Part shown: positions 52,878 through 60,558 of the stretch, in pieces
Numbering within the stretch: position 1 is the stretch's first letter
Layout: the number at the start of each line of letters is the position of its first letter
Source of the DNA: Caulobacter sp.
GTDB taxonomy: Bacteria; Pseudomonadota; Alphaproteobacteria; Caulobacterales; Caulobacteraceae
NCBI GenBank assembly: GCA_030680355.1
Contig: JAUXVF010000029.1
Location: 124,001-188,000 of the forward strand
Direction of reading: 5' to 3'
DNA length: 64,000 nucleotides
Translations under genes and position numbers: made by a program
Notes under the pieces: model-generated
The model's input: the letters and a program-made list of their open reading frames with translations, nothing else
What the model was told of the DNA's origin: nothing
Databases searched by the model: none

Positions 52878-54074
52878 ATGCGTCGCGCCGCCATCGTCAC
52901 CCCCATCCGCACCGCCGTCGGCAAGTTCCAGGGCGGGCTCTCGAGCATGACCGCGGGCGATCTGGGGGCGGTGATCCTGCGGGCCCTGGTCGAGCGGACC
53001 AGGATCGACCCCGGGCGCATTGACGATGTCATCTTCGCCCAGGGCTACGGCAACGGCGAAGCGCCCTGCATCGCCCGCTGGTCGGCCCTGGCCGCCGACC
53101 TGCCGCTCAGCGTCCCCGGCTACCAGCTCGACCGCCGTTGCGGCAGCGGCCTGCAGGCGGTGATCGACGCGGCGATGATGGTCCAGACCGGCGCCGCCGA
53201 CGTGGTCGTGGCCGGCGGCGTCGAGAGCATGAGCAACGTCGAATACTATTCCACCGACATGCGAAGCGGCGCCCGTATGGGATCCTCGACGATGCACGAC
53301 CGCCTGACCCGCGGCCGGGTGATGAGCCAGCCGGTCAGCCGCTTCGGCGTGATCAGCGGCATGATCGAGACCGCCGACAACCTGGCCCGCGACTACGACA
53401 TCAGCCGCGAGCAGAGCGACGAATACGCGGTGATGAGTCACCAGCGAGCGACCAAGGCTTGGGCCGACGGCAAGTTCGACGATGAGCTGGTCAAGGTCGC
53501 CGTGCCCCAGAAGCGTGGCGACCCGGTGATCTTCGAGCGCGACGAGGGCTTCCGCCCCGACGCGACGATGGAGAGCCTCGGCAAGCTGCGCGCCCTCGAA
53601 AAGGACGGCGTGGTCACCGCCGGCAACGCCAGCCAGCAGAACGACGCCGCCGCCGCCTGCCTGGTCGTGGCCGAGGACAAACTGGCCGAGCTCAACCTCG
53701 ATCCGATGGGCTATTTCGTCAGCTGGGCCGCCGCCGGTTGCGACCCCTCCCGCATGGGCATCGGCCCGGTGCCGGCCGTCGAGCGGCTGTTCAAACGCAC
53801 GGGTCTCGGCTGGAACGACATCGACCTGGTCGAGCTCAACGAAGCCTTCGCCCCCCAGGTTCTGGCCGTGCTCAAGGGCTGGGGCTGGGACGACCGCGAC
53901 AAGCTGAACGTCAACGGCAGCGGCATCTCGCTCGGCCACCCGATCGGCGCGACCGGCGGCCGCATCCTCGCCAACCTGCTGCGCGAACTGCACCGGCGTG
54001 ACGGTCGCTATGGCCTGGAGACCATGTGCATCGGCGGCGGCCAGGGCATCGCGGCGGTGTTCGAGCGGGCGTGA
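52878..54074 (+). CDS. Acetyl-CoA C-acyltransferase (thiolase)
   Basis: The 398-residue thiolase has the nucleophile Cys88 in LDRRCGSG, NEAFAPQ and GHPIGATGGR with the catalytic His, and the second Cys in MCIGGGQG. It condenses or cleaves acyl-CoA with CoA. Its position after the SDR hints at beta-oxidation or a related route; no partner hydratase is adjacent. GAGAGGA-type ribosome-binding site precedes ATG 52878. Confidence 0.93.
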   Translation: MRRAAIVTPIRTAVGKFQGGLSSMTAGDLGAVILRALVERTRIDPGRIDDVIFAQGYGNGEAPCIARWSALAADLPLSVPGYQLDRRCGSGLQAVIDAAMMVQTGAADVVVAGGVESMSNVEYYSTDMRSGARMGSSTMHDRLTRGRVMSQPVSRFGVISGMIETADNLARDYDISREQSDEYAVMSHQRATKAWADGKFDDELVKVAVPQKRGDPVIFERDEGFRPDATMESLGKLRALEKDGVVTAGNASQQNDAAAACLVVAEDKLAELNLDPMGYFVSWAAAGCDPSRMGIGPVPAVERLFKRTGLGWNDIDLVELNEAFAPQVLAVLKGWGWDDRDKLNVNGSGISLGHPIGATGGRILANLLRELHRRDGRYGLETMCIGGGQGIAAVFERA

Positions 54075-54078
54075 TTTT

Positions 54079-54160
54079 GGGGAGTAGGGAGTAGGGGCTA
54101 GTTCGACCGGCGCGGACGGCGACCGACGCGCCCCTACTCCCTACTCCCTAGCCCCTAACC
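54079..54160. repeat. Heptad-armed inverted repeat, copy C
   Basis: The left arm (54079-54101) and right arm (54129-54160) share a 19-base perfect complement, GGGAGTAGGGAGTAGGGGC. The loop begins TAGTTCGACCGG as in copies A and B. The right arm contains the stop codon (54155-54157) of the convergent acetyltransferase gene and has four C-runs. Confidence 0.87.
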
Positions 54161-54769
54161 ACCCCACCGCGCCCGCCACTGCTCGGCCGTCACTTCCCAG
54201 TACAGCGAGGTCCGCGTCGTTCCGTCCGGCCGCACCGCGTCCCGCGTGCCCATACGCACAAACCCCGCCGCGTCGATCAGCTTTTCAGACCGGACGTTGT
54301 CCACCGCCGCCGTCAGCCCGATCAGCCGCACCTTCAGCGCCTTGAAGATCCAGCCGAAGCTCTGCAGCGCTCCGCTGCCGCCCTGGCCGGCGCTCTGCCT
54401 TGCCGCGCTCAGCGCCCCGGCCAGTTCCGCCGCCGACCGCTCCGGCCAGACGCTGACGCAGCTGTAGCCGGCGATCTCCCCGGTCGGCTCGCGGGTCAGG
54501 ATCAGCAGCCGACGGCCCTCTTGGCGCAACGCCTCCGACTCCGCGATCCAGGCCCGCATGGTGGCTACGGTGAACGGCCGCGGCAGGTCGTAGATGGCGT
54601 CGGACACCCGCGGATCGCTGAGAAACGCGGCCAGATCAGCAGCGTCCTCGGGCCGGGCGAGCGACCGCCCTGCCCCCAGGCCGTCAAGGTCCGCTGACAG
54701 GACAGCCGCAACAATGGCGGCCGCCTCCTCGGGCGGCACATCGAGCACGGTTTTCGGCGGCGCGCTCAT
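54155..54769 (-). CDS. GNAT family N-acetyltransferase, RimJ/RimL-like
   Basis: The 204-residue protein has a RimJ/RimL-type GNAT layout: an early RPEDAADLAAFLSDPRVSDAIYDLPRPFTV, TGEIAGYSCVSVW, VRLIGLTAAVDNVRSEKLIDAAGF and a C-terminal RTSLYWEVTAEQW. Its stop lies in the right arm of heptad repeat C. It overlaps the preceding acetyltransferase gene by four bases (ATGA) and the two form an operon with an SDR. The acetyl acceptor is unknown. Confidence 0.85.
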   Translation of the reverse strand: MSAPPKTVLDVPPEEAAAIVAAVLSADLDGLGAGRSLARPEDAADLAAFLSDPRVSDAIYDLPRPFTVATMRAWIAESEALRQEGRRLLILTREPTGEIAGYSCVSVWPERSAAELAGALSAARQSAGQGGSGALQSFGWIFKALKVRLIGLTAAVDNVRSEKLIDAAGFVRMGTRDAVRPDGTTRTSLYWEVTAEQWRARWGG

Positions 54770-55248
54770 CGCCCCGGCGCGGCGAGAGCCGCCAGCGCGT
54801 CCCCCGACAGCCGCCAGATGGCGTGGTCCTGCGGCTCGGCGCCCAGCCGGCTGTAGAAGGCCATGCCGCCGTCGTTGCCGGGCATCACCGCCCATTCGAT
54901 GCGCGGCAGACCCTCCTCGGCGCAGCGCCGCGCCAGAACCGCCATCAGGGCCCGGCCCGCGCCGCTTCCCCGCGCCGTGTCGCGCACGAACAGATCTTCC
55001 AGATAGATCCCCTGCCGGCCGGTCCAGCTGGAGAAGGTGTAGAACCAGGTCGCCAGACCGAGCAGTTCGCCGTCCTGTTCGGCCAGGTCGCAGACAGCGA
55101 AAGGTTTGGGGCCGAAGAAGGCCCGCTCGATGTCGGCCAGGCTCGCCTTCGCCTCCTCGAGGTGTTCGTGGTGAGCGGCGAGGTCGCGGACGAACTGGTG
55201 GATGGCGGCGGCGTCTTCTGGCCGGGCCGGCCGGACGATCAGGCTCAT
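54766..55248 (-). CDS. GNAT family N-acetyltransferase, diamine-type
   Basis: The 160-residue protein resembles spermidine/diamine acetyltransferase-like GNATs: RPARPEDAAAIHQFVRDLAAHHEHLEEAKAS in pieces (VRPARPEDAAAIHQFVRDLA), YTFSSWTGRQGIYLEDLFVRDTARGSGAGRALM with the GSGAG acetyl-CoA loop, and MAFYSRLGAEP. The acceptor is not certain. It overlaps both neighbours on the same strand by four bases. Confidence 0.88.
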   Translation of the reverse strand: MSLIVRPARPEDAAAIHQFVRDLAAHHEHLEEAKASLADIERAFFGPKPFAVCDLAEQDGELLGLATWFYTFSSWTGRQGIYLEDLFVRDTARGSGAGRALMAVLARRCAEEGLPRIEWAVMPGNDGGMAFYSRLGAEPQDHAIWRLSGDALAALAAPGR

Positions 55249-56102
55249 CCGATCTTGACCCCCGGCGGCGGAACACTGTCGGCGGGCACGAAGAAGTCGG
55301 GCATCAGCGGCTTGCTCGGATCGACCCGGTATTTTTCGAAGTCCCGCACCCCCTCGCCATAGAGGAAAGTATCGTCGATCACGAACTGGCCGGTGAAGTC
55401 CCGCGACGGCTTGCAGAAGATGGCGTGGGCGGCGTCGGCCATGATCTCGGGGGTGCGGCAGTGTTTGATGCCCTCGTCCCCGGCCAGGGCGAACTGGATG
55501 GCGGCGGTGGCGATGCCGGTGCGCGGCCAAAGGCCGTTGAAGGCGATGCCGTCGTCCCTGAACTCGTCGGCCATGCCCATCATGAACATCGACATGTTGT
55601 ATTTGGCCACGGTGTAGGCGACGTGGCGACCGAACCAGTGCGGCGACATATCCAGCGGCGGCGACAGCGCCAGCACATGCGGATTGGCCGCCCGCTTCAG
55701 ATGCGGGATGCAGGCTTTCGAGGTCAGGAAAGTCCCCCGCGCATTGATCTGATGCATCAGATCATAGCGTTTCATATCGGTGGCCTCGGTCGGCGTCAGG
55801 CTGATGGCCGAGGCGTTGTTGACGCAGATGTCGATGCCGCCGAAGGCCGCGACGGTCTTGTCGACGGCGTCGAACACGCTGGCCTCGTCGCGTACGTCGA
55901 CGATCAGGGGCAGGGCCTTGCCGCCGGCCTTCTCGATCTCTTCCGCCGCCGAATAGATGGTGCCGGGCAGTTTCGGATGCGCCTGGGCGGTCTTGGCGGC
56001 AATAGCCACATTGGCCCCGTCCCGCGCCGCCCGCAGCCCGATGGCCAGGCCGATGCCGCGACTGGCCCCGGTGATGAAAAGGGTTTTGCCCTTGAGCGAC
56101 AT
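55245..56102 (-). CDS. SDR family oxidoreductase, HSDL2-like
   Basis: The 285-residue protein is of the hydroxysteroid dehydrogenase-like 2 type: ITGASRGIGLAIGLRAARDGANVAIAAKTAQ, VNNASAIS, LSPPLDMSPHWFGRHVAYTVAKYNMSMFMMGMA (catalytic Tyr and Lys in YTVAK) and a late DDTFLYGEGV. HSDL2-like enzymes act on unknown lipid ketones, and the human one is peroxisomal. It starts the minus-strand unit with the two GNAT genes. Confidence 0.9.
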   Translation of the reverse strand: MSLKGKTLFITGASRGIGLAIGLRAARDGANVAIAAKTAQAHPKLPGTIYSAAEEIEKAGGKALPLIVDVRDEASVFDAVDKTVAAFGGIDICVNNASAISLTPTEATDMKRYDLMHQINARGTFLTSKACIPHLKRAANPHVLALSPPLDMSPHWFGRHVAYTVAKYNMSMFMMGMADEFRDDGIAFNGLWPRTGIATAAIQFALAGDEGIKHCRTPEIMADAAHAIFCKPSRDFTGQFVIDDTFLYGEGVRDFEKYRVDPSKPLMPDFFVPADSVPPPGVKIG

Positions 56103-56136
56103 GGCGACCTCCGACTGTGGATGTTCACCCTAAACC

Positions 56137-56159
56137 GCCCTCCCCGTCATGGGGAGGGC
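56137..56159. repeat. Short hairpin, GGGGAGG type
   Basis: GCCCTCCCC and GGGGAGGGC make a perfect 9-bp stem with a 5-base loop. A related hairpin is at 57780-57807, and similar GGGGAGG arms occur in the element at 63078-63195. Confidence 0.55.
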
Positions 56160-56198
56160 AGACCCTGCAAAGCCCGGACGGGTGGGGCCAGGTCGCGG

Positions 56199-56291
56199 GG
56201 TTCGACCCGCTCTGCGCGCTGCCCATCATGACTACGCAAAAAGCCCCAGTCATCCTGAGCAGGCCCGCAGGGCCGTGTCGAAGGACGCACG
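56199..56291. repeat. Intergenic inverted repeat, family 2, copy 3
   Basis: GGTTCGACCCGCTCTGCGCG...CATGAC faces GTCATCCTGAGCAGGCCCGC...GTGTCGAAGGACGCACG. With the short hairpin at 56137 it takes up almost all of the region 56103-56310 between two SDR genes. Confidence 0.85.
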
Positions 56292-56310
56292 CTCAGCCCG
56301 GCGGACCGGC

Positions 56311-57279
56311 TCAGCCCCCGACGGTCTCCACCGACAGCGCCCACAGGCGGTCGGCGTCTTCGGGGTTCAGCGCGTGCGGCATGACGCCGGCGAACGGCAT
56401 CGCCTCCGTCCACGGTCCGGCCTCGGCGCAGTTCTCGAGGTAGAGACCGCCGACGCCTTCCAGCTCCGGACCGACCGCCGCCCAGACGCTGGTCGAGGCG
56501 CCCTGTTCGGGGGTCTTGAAGCCATCGCGGACCTTGCCGGTGGCCGGGTCTATCCAGCCCATGGCGACCATCTCCTCATGCGGCAGGTGGCGCTGCAGCG
56601 GCGTCATGATGCCGCCGGGCATGACCGCGTTGGCGGTGATGCCGCGATCCTTGAACCGCTTGTGGAAGCCGACGGCGAACAGGGCGTTGGCGGTCTTGGC
56701 CTGGCCGTAGCTTTCCCACTTGTCGTAGGCGCGCGTGCGGTAGTTGACGTCGTCCCAGTTGACGCCCGACCGGCGGTGGCCGATCGAGGACAGGCTGACC
56801 AGCCGCGAGCTCTTGCCCGCCGCCTTCGCCCCGGCCTCCAGCGCCGGAACCAGCAGGGTCCCGAGCAGGAAATGGCCGAAATGGTTGGTGCCGATCTGCA
56901 TCTCGAAACCGTCGTGGGTGCGGTCCAGCGGACAGGCCATGACGGCGGCGTTGTTGATCAGGATGTTCAGCGGCCTGTCGCCCCAACGTTTGGCGAAGGC
57001 TCGGATCGAGGCCAGCTCAGACAGGTCGAGCATCTCGAACCGGGCGCCGGGGCCCTTGGCGGTCTTGTTGATCTCGGCCACGGCGGCGGCGCCCAGGTCG
57101 GGCTTGCGGGCGGCGATGACCACCGCCGCGCCGGCCTCGGCGAGGGCGCGGGCGGTCTCGATGCCGATGCCGGTGGCGGCGCCGGTGACAATGGCCGTCA
57201 GGCCGCTCAGGTCACGGCCGGCGACGACCTCGCGCGCCGTCGAAAAGGCCCCGAAGGGTGAGGTGATACGGTCCGTCAT
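56311..57279 (-). CDS. SDR family oxidoreductase, retinol-dehydrogenase-like
   Basis: The 322-residue enzyme is of the WWOX/RDH type: GLTAIVTGAATGIGIETARALAEAGA, ILINNAAVMACPLDRTHDGFEMQIGTNHFGHFLL, SSIGHRRSG and YGQAKTANALFAVGF (Tyr-x3-Lys), with GGIMTPLQRH. Such enzymes reduce lipid or retinoid-like aldehydes or ketones with NADP(H). It is translationally coupled to the MarR gene by a four-base overlap and is therefore probably the regulated target. Confidence 0.9.
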   Translation of the reverse strand: MTDRITSPFGAFSTAREVVAGRDLSGLTAIVTGAATGIGIETARALAEAGAAVVIAARKPDLGAAAVAEINKTAKGPGARFEMLDLSELASIRAFAKRWGDRPLNILINNAAVMACPLDRTHDGFEMQIGTNHFGHFLLGTLLVPALEAGAKAAGKSSRLVSLSSIGHRRSGVNWDDVNYRTRAYDKWESYGQAKTANALFAVGFHKRFKDRGITANAVMPGGIMTPLQRHLPHEEMVAMGWIDPATGKVRDGFKTPEQGASTSVWAAVGPELEGVGGLYLENCAEAGPWTEAMPFAGVMPHALNPEDADRLWALSVETVGG

Positions 57280-57713
57280 GTCTGGTCCTCCCTGGAGAAT
57301 TTGTCGGCGATGGAGTCCAGCCAGCGGGCGACGACACGGGCGTCCTCCGCCGAGAGATCCTCACCCATTCGGTCGTTGAGATGGTCGAGCTGTTCGACCG
57401 CGTCATTGCGCACCGCCCAGCCCCGATCGGTCAGATGCAGCCTCTGGCCGCGGCCGTCCTTCGGGTCAGGTCGGCGTTCGACAAGGCCGGCGCGGGTCAT
57501 GCGGTCGACCAGGCCGGTCATGGCTGAAGGCGCAACGTCGAGGGCCTCGGCGGCGTCGCCGATGGCCGCCCCGTCGCAACGCCCGAGATACAGCGCCAGC
57601 CCGCCCTGGGCGGCCGACAAGCCGTCCCGTTTGCCGGCCTCGGCCTCGACCCAGCGCTCGACACGACGCTGGGCCGTCTTGAGCAGCTTGTAGAAAATCG
57701 GTGCGTCAGTCAT
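57276..57713 (-). CDS. MarR family regulator
   Basis: The 145-residue protein has the MarR winged helix: LSAAQGGLALYLGRCDGAAIGDAAEALDVAPSAMTGLVDRMTRAGLVERRPDPKDGRGQRLHLTDRGW in pieces (AALDVAPSAMTGLVDRM-type recognition helix and the ERRPDPKDGRGQRLHLT wing). It heads an operon with the SDR gene. Two palindromes in its promoter are the likely binding sites, so it should repress itself and the SDR until a ligand, perhaps an SDR substrate, releases it. Confidence 0.92.
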   Translation of the reverse strand: MTDAPIFYKLLKTAQRRVERWVEAEAGKRDGLSAAQGGLALYLGRCDGAAIGDAAEALDVAPSAMTGLVDRMTRAGLVERRPDPKDGRGQRLHLTDRGWAVRNDAVEQLDHLNDRMGEDLSAEDARVVARWLDSIADKFSREDQT

Positions 57714-57721
57714 CGACCGGC

Positions 57722-57762
57722 ACTATATATTTCGCACACGAAATATCAAGTTCACATGTGAA
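57722..57762 (-). promoter_or_regulatory. marR promoter with two palindromic operators
   Basis: On the minus strand TTGATA (57744-57749) and TATAGT (57722-57727) are 16 bases apart. Site 1 (ATATTTCG-N4-CGAAATAT, 57727-57746) fills the spacer. Site 2 (TTCACATGTGAA, 57751-57762) lies just upstream of the -35. The shared core TTC-R-CA-Y-R-Y-GAA recurs 20 bases apart, two helix turns. Transcription would start next to the ATG at 57713. Confidence 0.75.
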
Positions 57763-57779
57763 GCATATAGTTCTTTTCC

Positions 57780-57807
57780 TTTCCTCCCCGCGAAGCCGGG
57801 GAGGAAA
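57780..57807. repeat. Perfect 11-bp hairpin beyond the MBL gene
   Basis: TTTCCTCCCCG and CGGGGAGGAAA form an 11-bp stem with the loop CGAAGC, 13 bases beyond the MBL hydrolase stop. It may act as that gene's transcript end, and resembles the CCCGCGAAGCCGGGG arm of the element at 63078-63195. Confidence 0.6.
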
Positions 57808-57819
57808 GACAGCTTCTAA

Positions 57820-58893
57820 CTAAACCGCCCGGTACCAGACCACGCCCTCGGCGTCGGTCTCGGCCACAGCCCGGCCGCGCTCGATCAGGCAGTTGATATG
57901 GGCCAGGCCCTCGCCGGTGGCCATGCCGAGCAGGTCGGGGCCGATGGACCGGGCGAACAGGGCCCCGAACACGTCGATCGCCCGCTTGGGTCCCGCGGCC
58001 AACAGCTTCTCCAGCCGGCCAAGGCCGCGCTCATGGCCGTTGATCAGGTGATCGAGCCGCGCATGCAGGCCGTGGAACGGGTCGTTGTGAGCCGGCAGCA
58101 CCAGCACCTCGTCAGGCACCGCGGCCTTGACCTTGGCGCAGCTGGTCATCCAGTCGGTCAACGGATCGGCGTCGGGCTCGGTGGGAAACACCGAAACGTT
58201 GGACGAGATCCGCGGCAGCACCTGGTCGCCGGAGATCAGCAGCTTGAGCTCGGGGCAGTAGAGGCAGGCGTGATCGGGCGAATGGCCGTTGCCGGTGACG
58301 ATCCGCCAGGTCTTGCCGCCGATGTCGAACTCATCGCCGTCGTTGAGCCGGCGATAGCTGTCGGGCAGCTGGTAGATGGCCTTGCCGAAGCCGCCGAACC
58401 GCGTGCGGTAGTTCTCGATGGCGTCCTCGTCCCAGCCGGCGGCCTTGTAGAAGTTGATGCCGTCCTCGGGCGCCTCGCGGCCGGTGTCGGCGACCAGCAT
58501 CCGGCATTGCAGATATTCCAGCCGCGTCATCCACAGGCGGCAGTTGAACTTGCGCGTCATCCAGCCGGCCAGACCAATATGGTCGGGATGCAGATGGGTG
58601 ACGATCACCCGCGTGATCGGCCGCCCCGCCAGTCCGTCCTTGAACGCGGCGCGCCAGGCCTGGGCCGTGTCGCGGGTCTGCAGGCCGGTGTCGACGACGG
58701 TCCAGCCCTCGCCGTCCTCGATGGCCCAGACATTGATGAACTCGAGCGATCCGCCCAGCGGCATGCGCAGCCATTTGACCCCCGGCGCCACATCCACCGT
58801 CTGACCGCCACCCACCTCGGGGCCGGTTTCAAAGGGGTAGTCCAGCTTGGGTCGCCGAACCTGGGTCGCTGTTTCTTCAATGCCGTCGCGCAA
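57820..58893 (-). CDS. MBL fold metallo-hydrolase
   Basis: The 357-residue protein has the metallo-beta-lactamase motif THLHPDHIG, a later GHSPDH, SGDQVLP and PAHNDPFHG, the ligands of a two-metal site. The type is a stand-alone MBL hydrolase of the kind acting on thioesters or lactones, not a beta-lactamase by any specific sign. I use TTG 58893 because AGGAG lies nine bases upstream and no ATG is in frame nearby. It diverges from the cysteine-repeat protein gene. Confidence 0.85.
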   Translation of the reverse strand: MRDGIEETATQVRRPKLDYPFETGPEVGGGQTVDVAPGVKWLRMPLGGSLEFINVWAIEDGEGWTVVDTGLQTRDTAQAWRAAFKDGLAGRPITRVIVTHLHPDHIGLAGWMTRKFNCRLWMTRLEYLQCRMLVADTGREAPEDGINFYKAAGWDEDAIENYRTRFGGFGKAIYQLPDSYRRLNDGDEFDIGGKTWRIVTGNGHSPDHACLYCPELKLLISGDQVLPRISSNVSVFPTEPDADPLTDWMTSCAKVKAAVPDEVLVLPAHNDPFHGLHARLDHLINGHERGLGRLEKLLAAGPKRAIDVFGALFARSIGPDLLGMATGEGLAHINCLIERGRAVAETDAEGVVWYRAV

Positions 58894-59033
58894 CTTGCTG
58901 CTCTCCTGATGAACGCCGCCATCATCGGCCGTTCAGCCCCGCGCCGCAATTCCGCCAGTGGGTTGCGGCATCTTGACCCTCTGAGAAAGCGCGCGTTTAA
59001 GTCCGCGCCAGGAAACTGCCAGGAGATCGAACG

Positions 59034-60368
59034 ATGAAAATGATGAGGATCGGCCTGGCGGCCGCTCTTGCGCTGGTCGTCATGGCCCCCGCGTCGATGG
59101 CTTACGCCGCCAAAAAGCCGGCCGCCGGCGGCATTGACGCCAAGGCCCGCACAAAAGGCATGGCCGAAGCCCCCGCCCTGGCGGTCTCGGCGGGTCTGAC
59201 CTGCACCGTGACCGACGCCCGATTCATCGGGGCGGACAAGAAGAGCGGTCAGGACTTCTACGAAATCGCCTGCGAGCCGGGCATTGGCGGCGTGCTCGCG
59301 GCCAAGAAGGAAGAGGCCAAGCCGGCCTTTTTCAACTGCCTTGAAACCGGCCGCCCGACGGAAGACGGCAAGCCCAGTTCGCTGGCCTGCATCCTGCCCG
59401 GCAACGCCGACCCCGTTCAGTCGCTCGCCACGTTCGTCGCCAAGTCCGGCACGGCCTGCGTGATCGACAAGGCCCGCGCCATCGGCGCCAGCCCCACCAA
59501 CACCTTCTTCGAAGTCGCCTGCAAGGACGGCTCGGGCTTCATCCTCATGACCTCCGCCCCGGCCAACGCCGACCAGGACGTCAAGGCCAATACCTGCCTG
59601 GCCTACGAGCCCGGCGGCACCCTGTTCTGTGAACTGACCAGCCGCGACGCCCAGCTGGCTGTCGTCGACCGGCTCAACGCCGCGGCCAACAAGGGCTGCA
59701 AGATCACCGACCGCCGCTATGTGCTCTCGGCGACCACCGGCTCGACCTACTACGAAGTTGCCTGCGAGAACGGCAAGGGCTACCTGCTTGAGCAAGGCGC
59801 CGACGGCGCCCTTGCCCGTGCGATCGACTGCGTCAACGCGGTCGGCGGCGGCGAATGCACCCTGACCGACGCCCGTGAAGCCAAGACGGAACAGGCCGGC
59901 CTCTACAGCCGCCTGGCCACCAAGGCGGGCTTCCCCTGCAAGGTCGAGAAGTACGCCCTGTTCCCGACCCGCAACGCCGGCGAGGAAGTGGTCGAGCTGA
60001 AATGTTCCGACCGTCCGGACGGCGCTGTCGCCATCTTTGACGCCAACGGCGGCGGCAAGGCGTTCAGCTGCATCGTCTCCGACCTGCAGGGCTATGGTTG
60101 CTCGTTCACGCCCAAGTCGGCTTCGGTCGGCAAGCTGAGCGCTGACCTCAAGTCGTTCGGCAAGGGCTCCTGCGTGGTGTCCGACGCCCGTGTCATCGGC
60201 AAGACCGGCAGCGGTGACGGCTTCATCGAAGTCGCCTGCGCCGACGGTCTGCCCGGCTGGGTGATCAACTACGCCGACCGCTCCAACACGCCCAAGGAGC
60301 TGCTCAGCTGCACCCAGGCGTCCGGCATCGGCGGCGGCTGCAAGCTGCCGACCAACCAGAAGAAATAG
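59034..60368 (+). CDS. Secreted five-repeat, 20-cysteine protein
   Basis: The 444-residue protein has a signal peptide (residues 1-25). The rest contains five repeats of about 80 residues, each with four Cys: 57/80/102/119, 142/163/188/199, 222/244/266/275, 302/324/346/356 and 380/402/426/436. These are all 20 Cys in the chain. Repeats share C-x-V-x-D-A-R...FxEVAC...G. The pattern suggests two disulfides per unit, formed in the periplasm or outside the cell. I recognise no named family. ATG 59034 has AGGAG upstream, and a strong terminator follows, so it is a monocistronic unit. A structural or binding role seems more likely than catalysis. Confidence 0.88.
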   Translation: MKMMRIGLAAALALVVMAPASMAYAAKKPAAGGIDAKARTKGMAEAPALAVSAGLTCTVTDARFIGADKKSGQDFYEIACEPGIGGVLAAKKEEAKPAFFNCLETGRPTEDGKPSSLACILPGNADPVQSLATFVAKSGTACVIDKARAIGASPTNTFFEVACKDGSGFILMTSAPANADQDVKANTCLAYEPGGTLFCELTSRDAQLAVVDRLNAAANKGCKITDRRYVLSATTGSTYYEVACENGKGYLLEQGADGALARAIDCVNAVGGGECTLTDAREAKTEQAGLYSRLATKAGFPCKVEKYALFPTRNAGEEVVELKCSDRPDGAVAIFDANGGGKAFSCIVSDLQGYGCSFTPKSASVGKLSADLKSFGKGSCVVSDARVIGKTGSGDGFIEVACADGLPGWVINYADRSNTPKELLSCTQASGIGGGCKLPTNQKK

Positions 60369-60394
60369 ACCGACGATTTCATCGACGGACGATC

Positions 60395-60427
60395 AGGCCC
60401 GCCGGAGCGATCCGGCGGGCCTTTTTC
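60395..60427 (+). terminator. Rho-independent terminator of the cysteine-repeat gene
   Basis: AGGCCCGCCGGA and TCCGGCGGGCCT form a perfect 12-bp stem with loop GCGA, followed by TTTTT. It lies 27 bases after the stop codon. Confidence 0.93.
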
Positions 60428-60437
60428 CTTGCGATTG

Positions 60438-60551
60438 TGCGTCCTTCGACACGCCGCTGCGCGGCGGATCAGGATGACGTGGAGGGGCGGGCTTCAGGAC
60501 CCAGGTCTGGTGAGCAGCCCCGGACCTGATCCGGGGCGTGTCGAACCACGC
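60438..60551. repeat. Intergenic inverted repeat, family 2, copy 4
   Basis: TGCGTCCTTCGACACGCCGC...ATGACG on the left is the family 2 half in reverse orientation. The right half, GAGCAGCCCCGGACC...GTGTCGAACCACGCA, keeps only the ends. It occupies the gap before the TPP-enzyme stop. Confidence 0.75.
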
Positions 60552-60558
60552 AGGTTGC

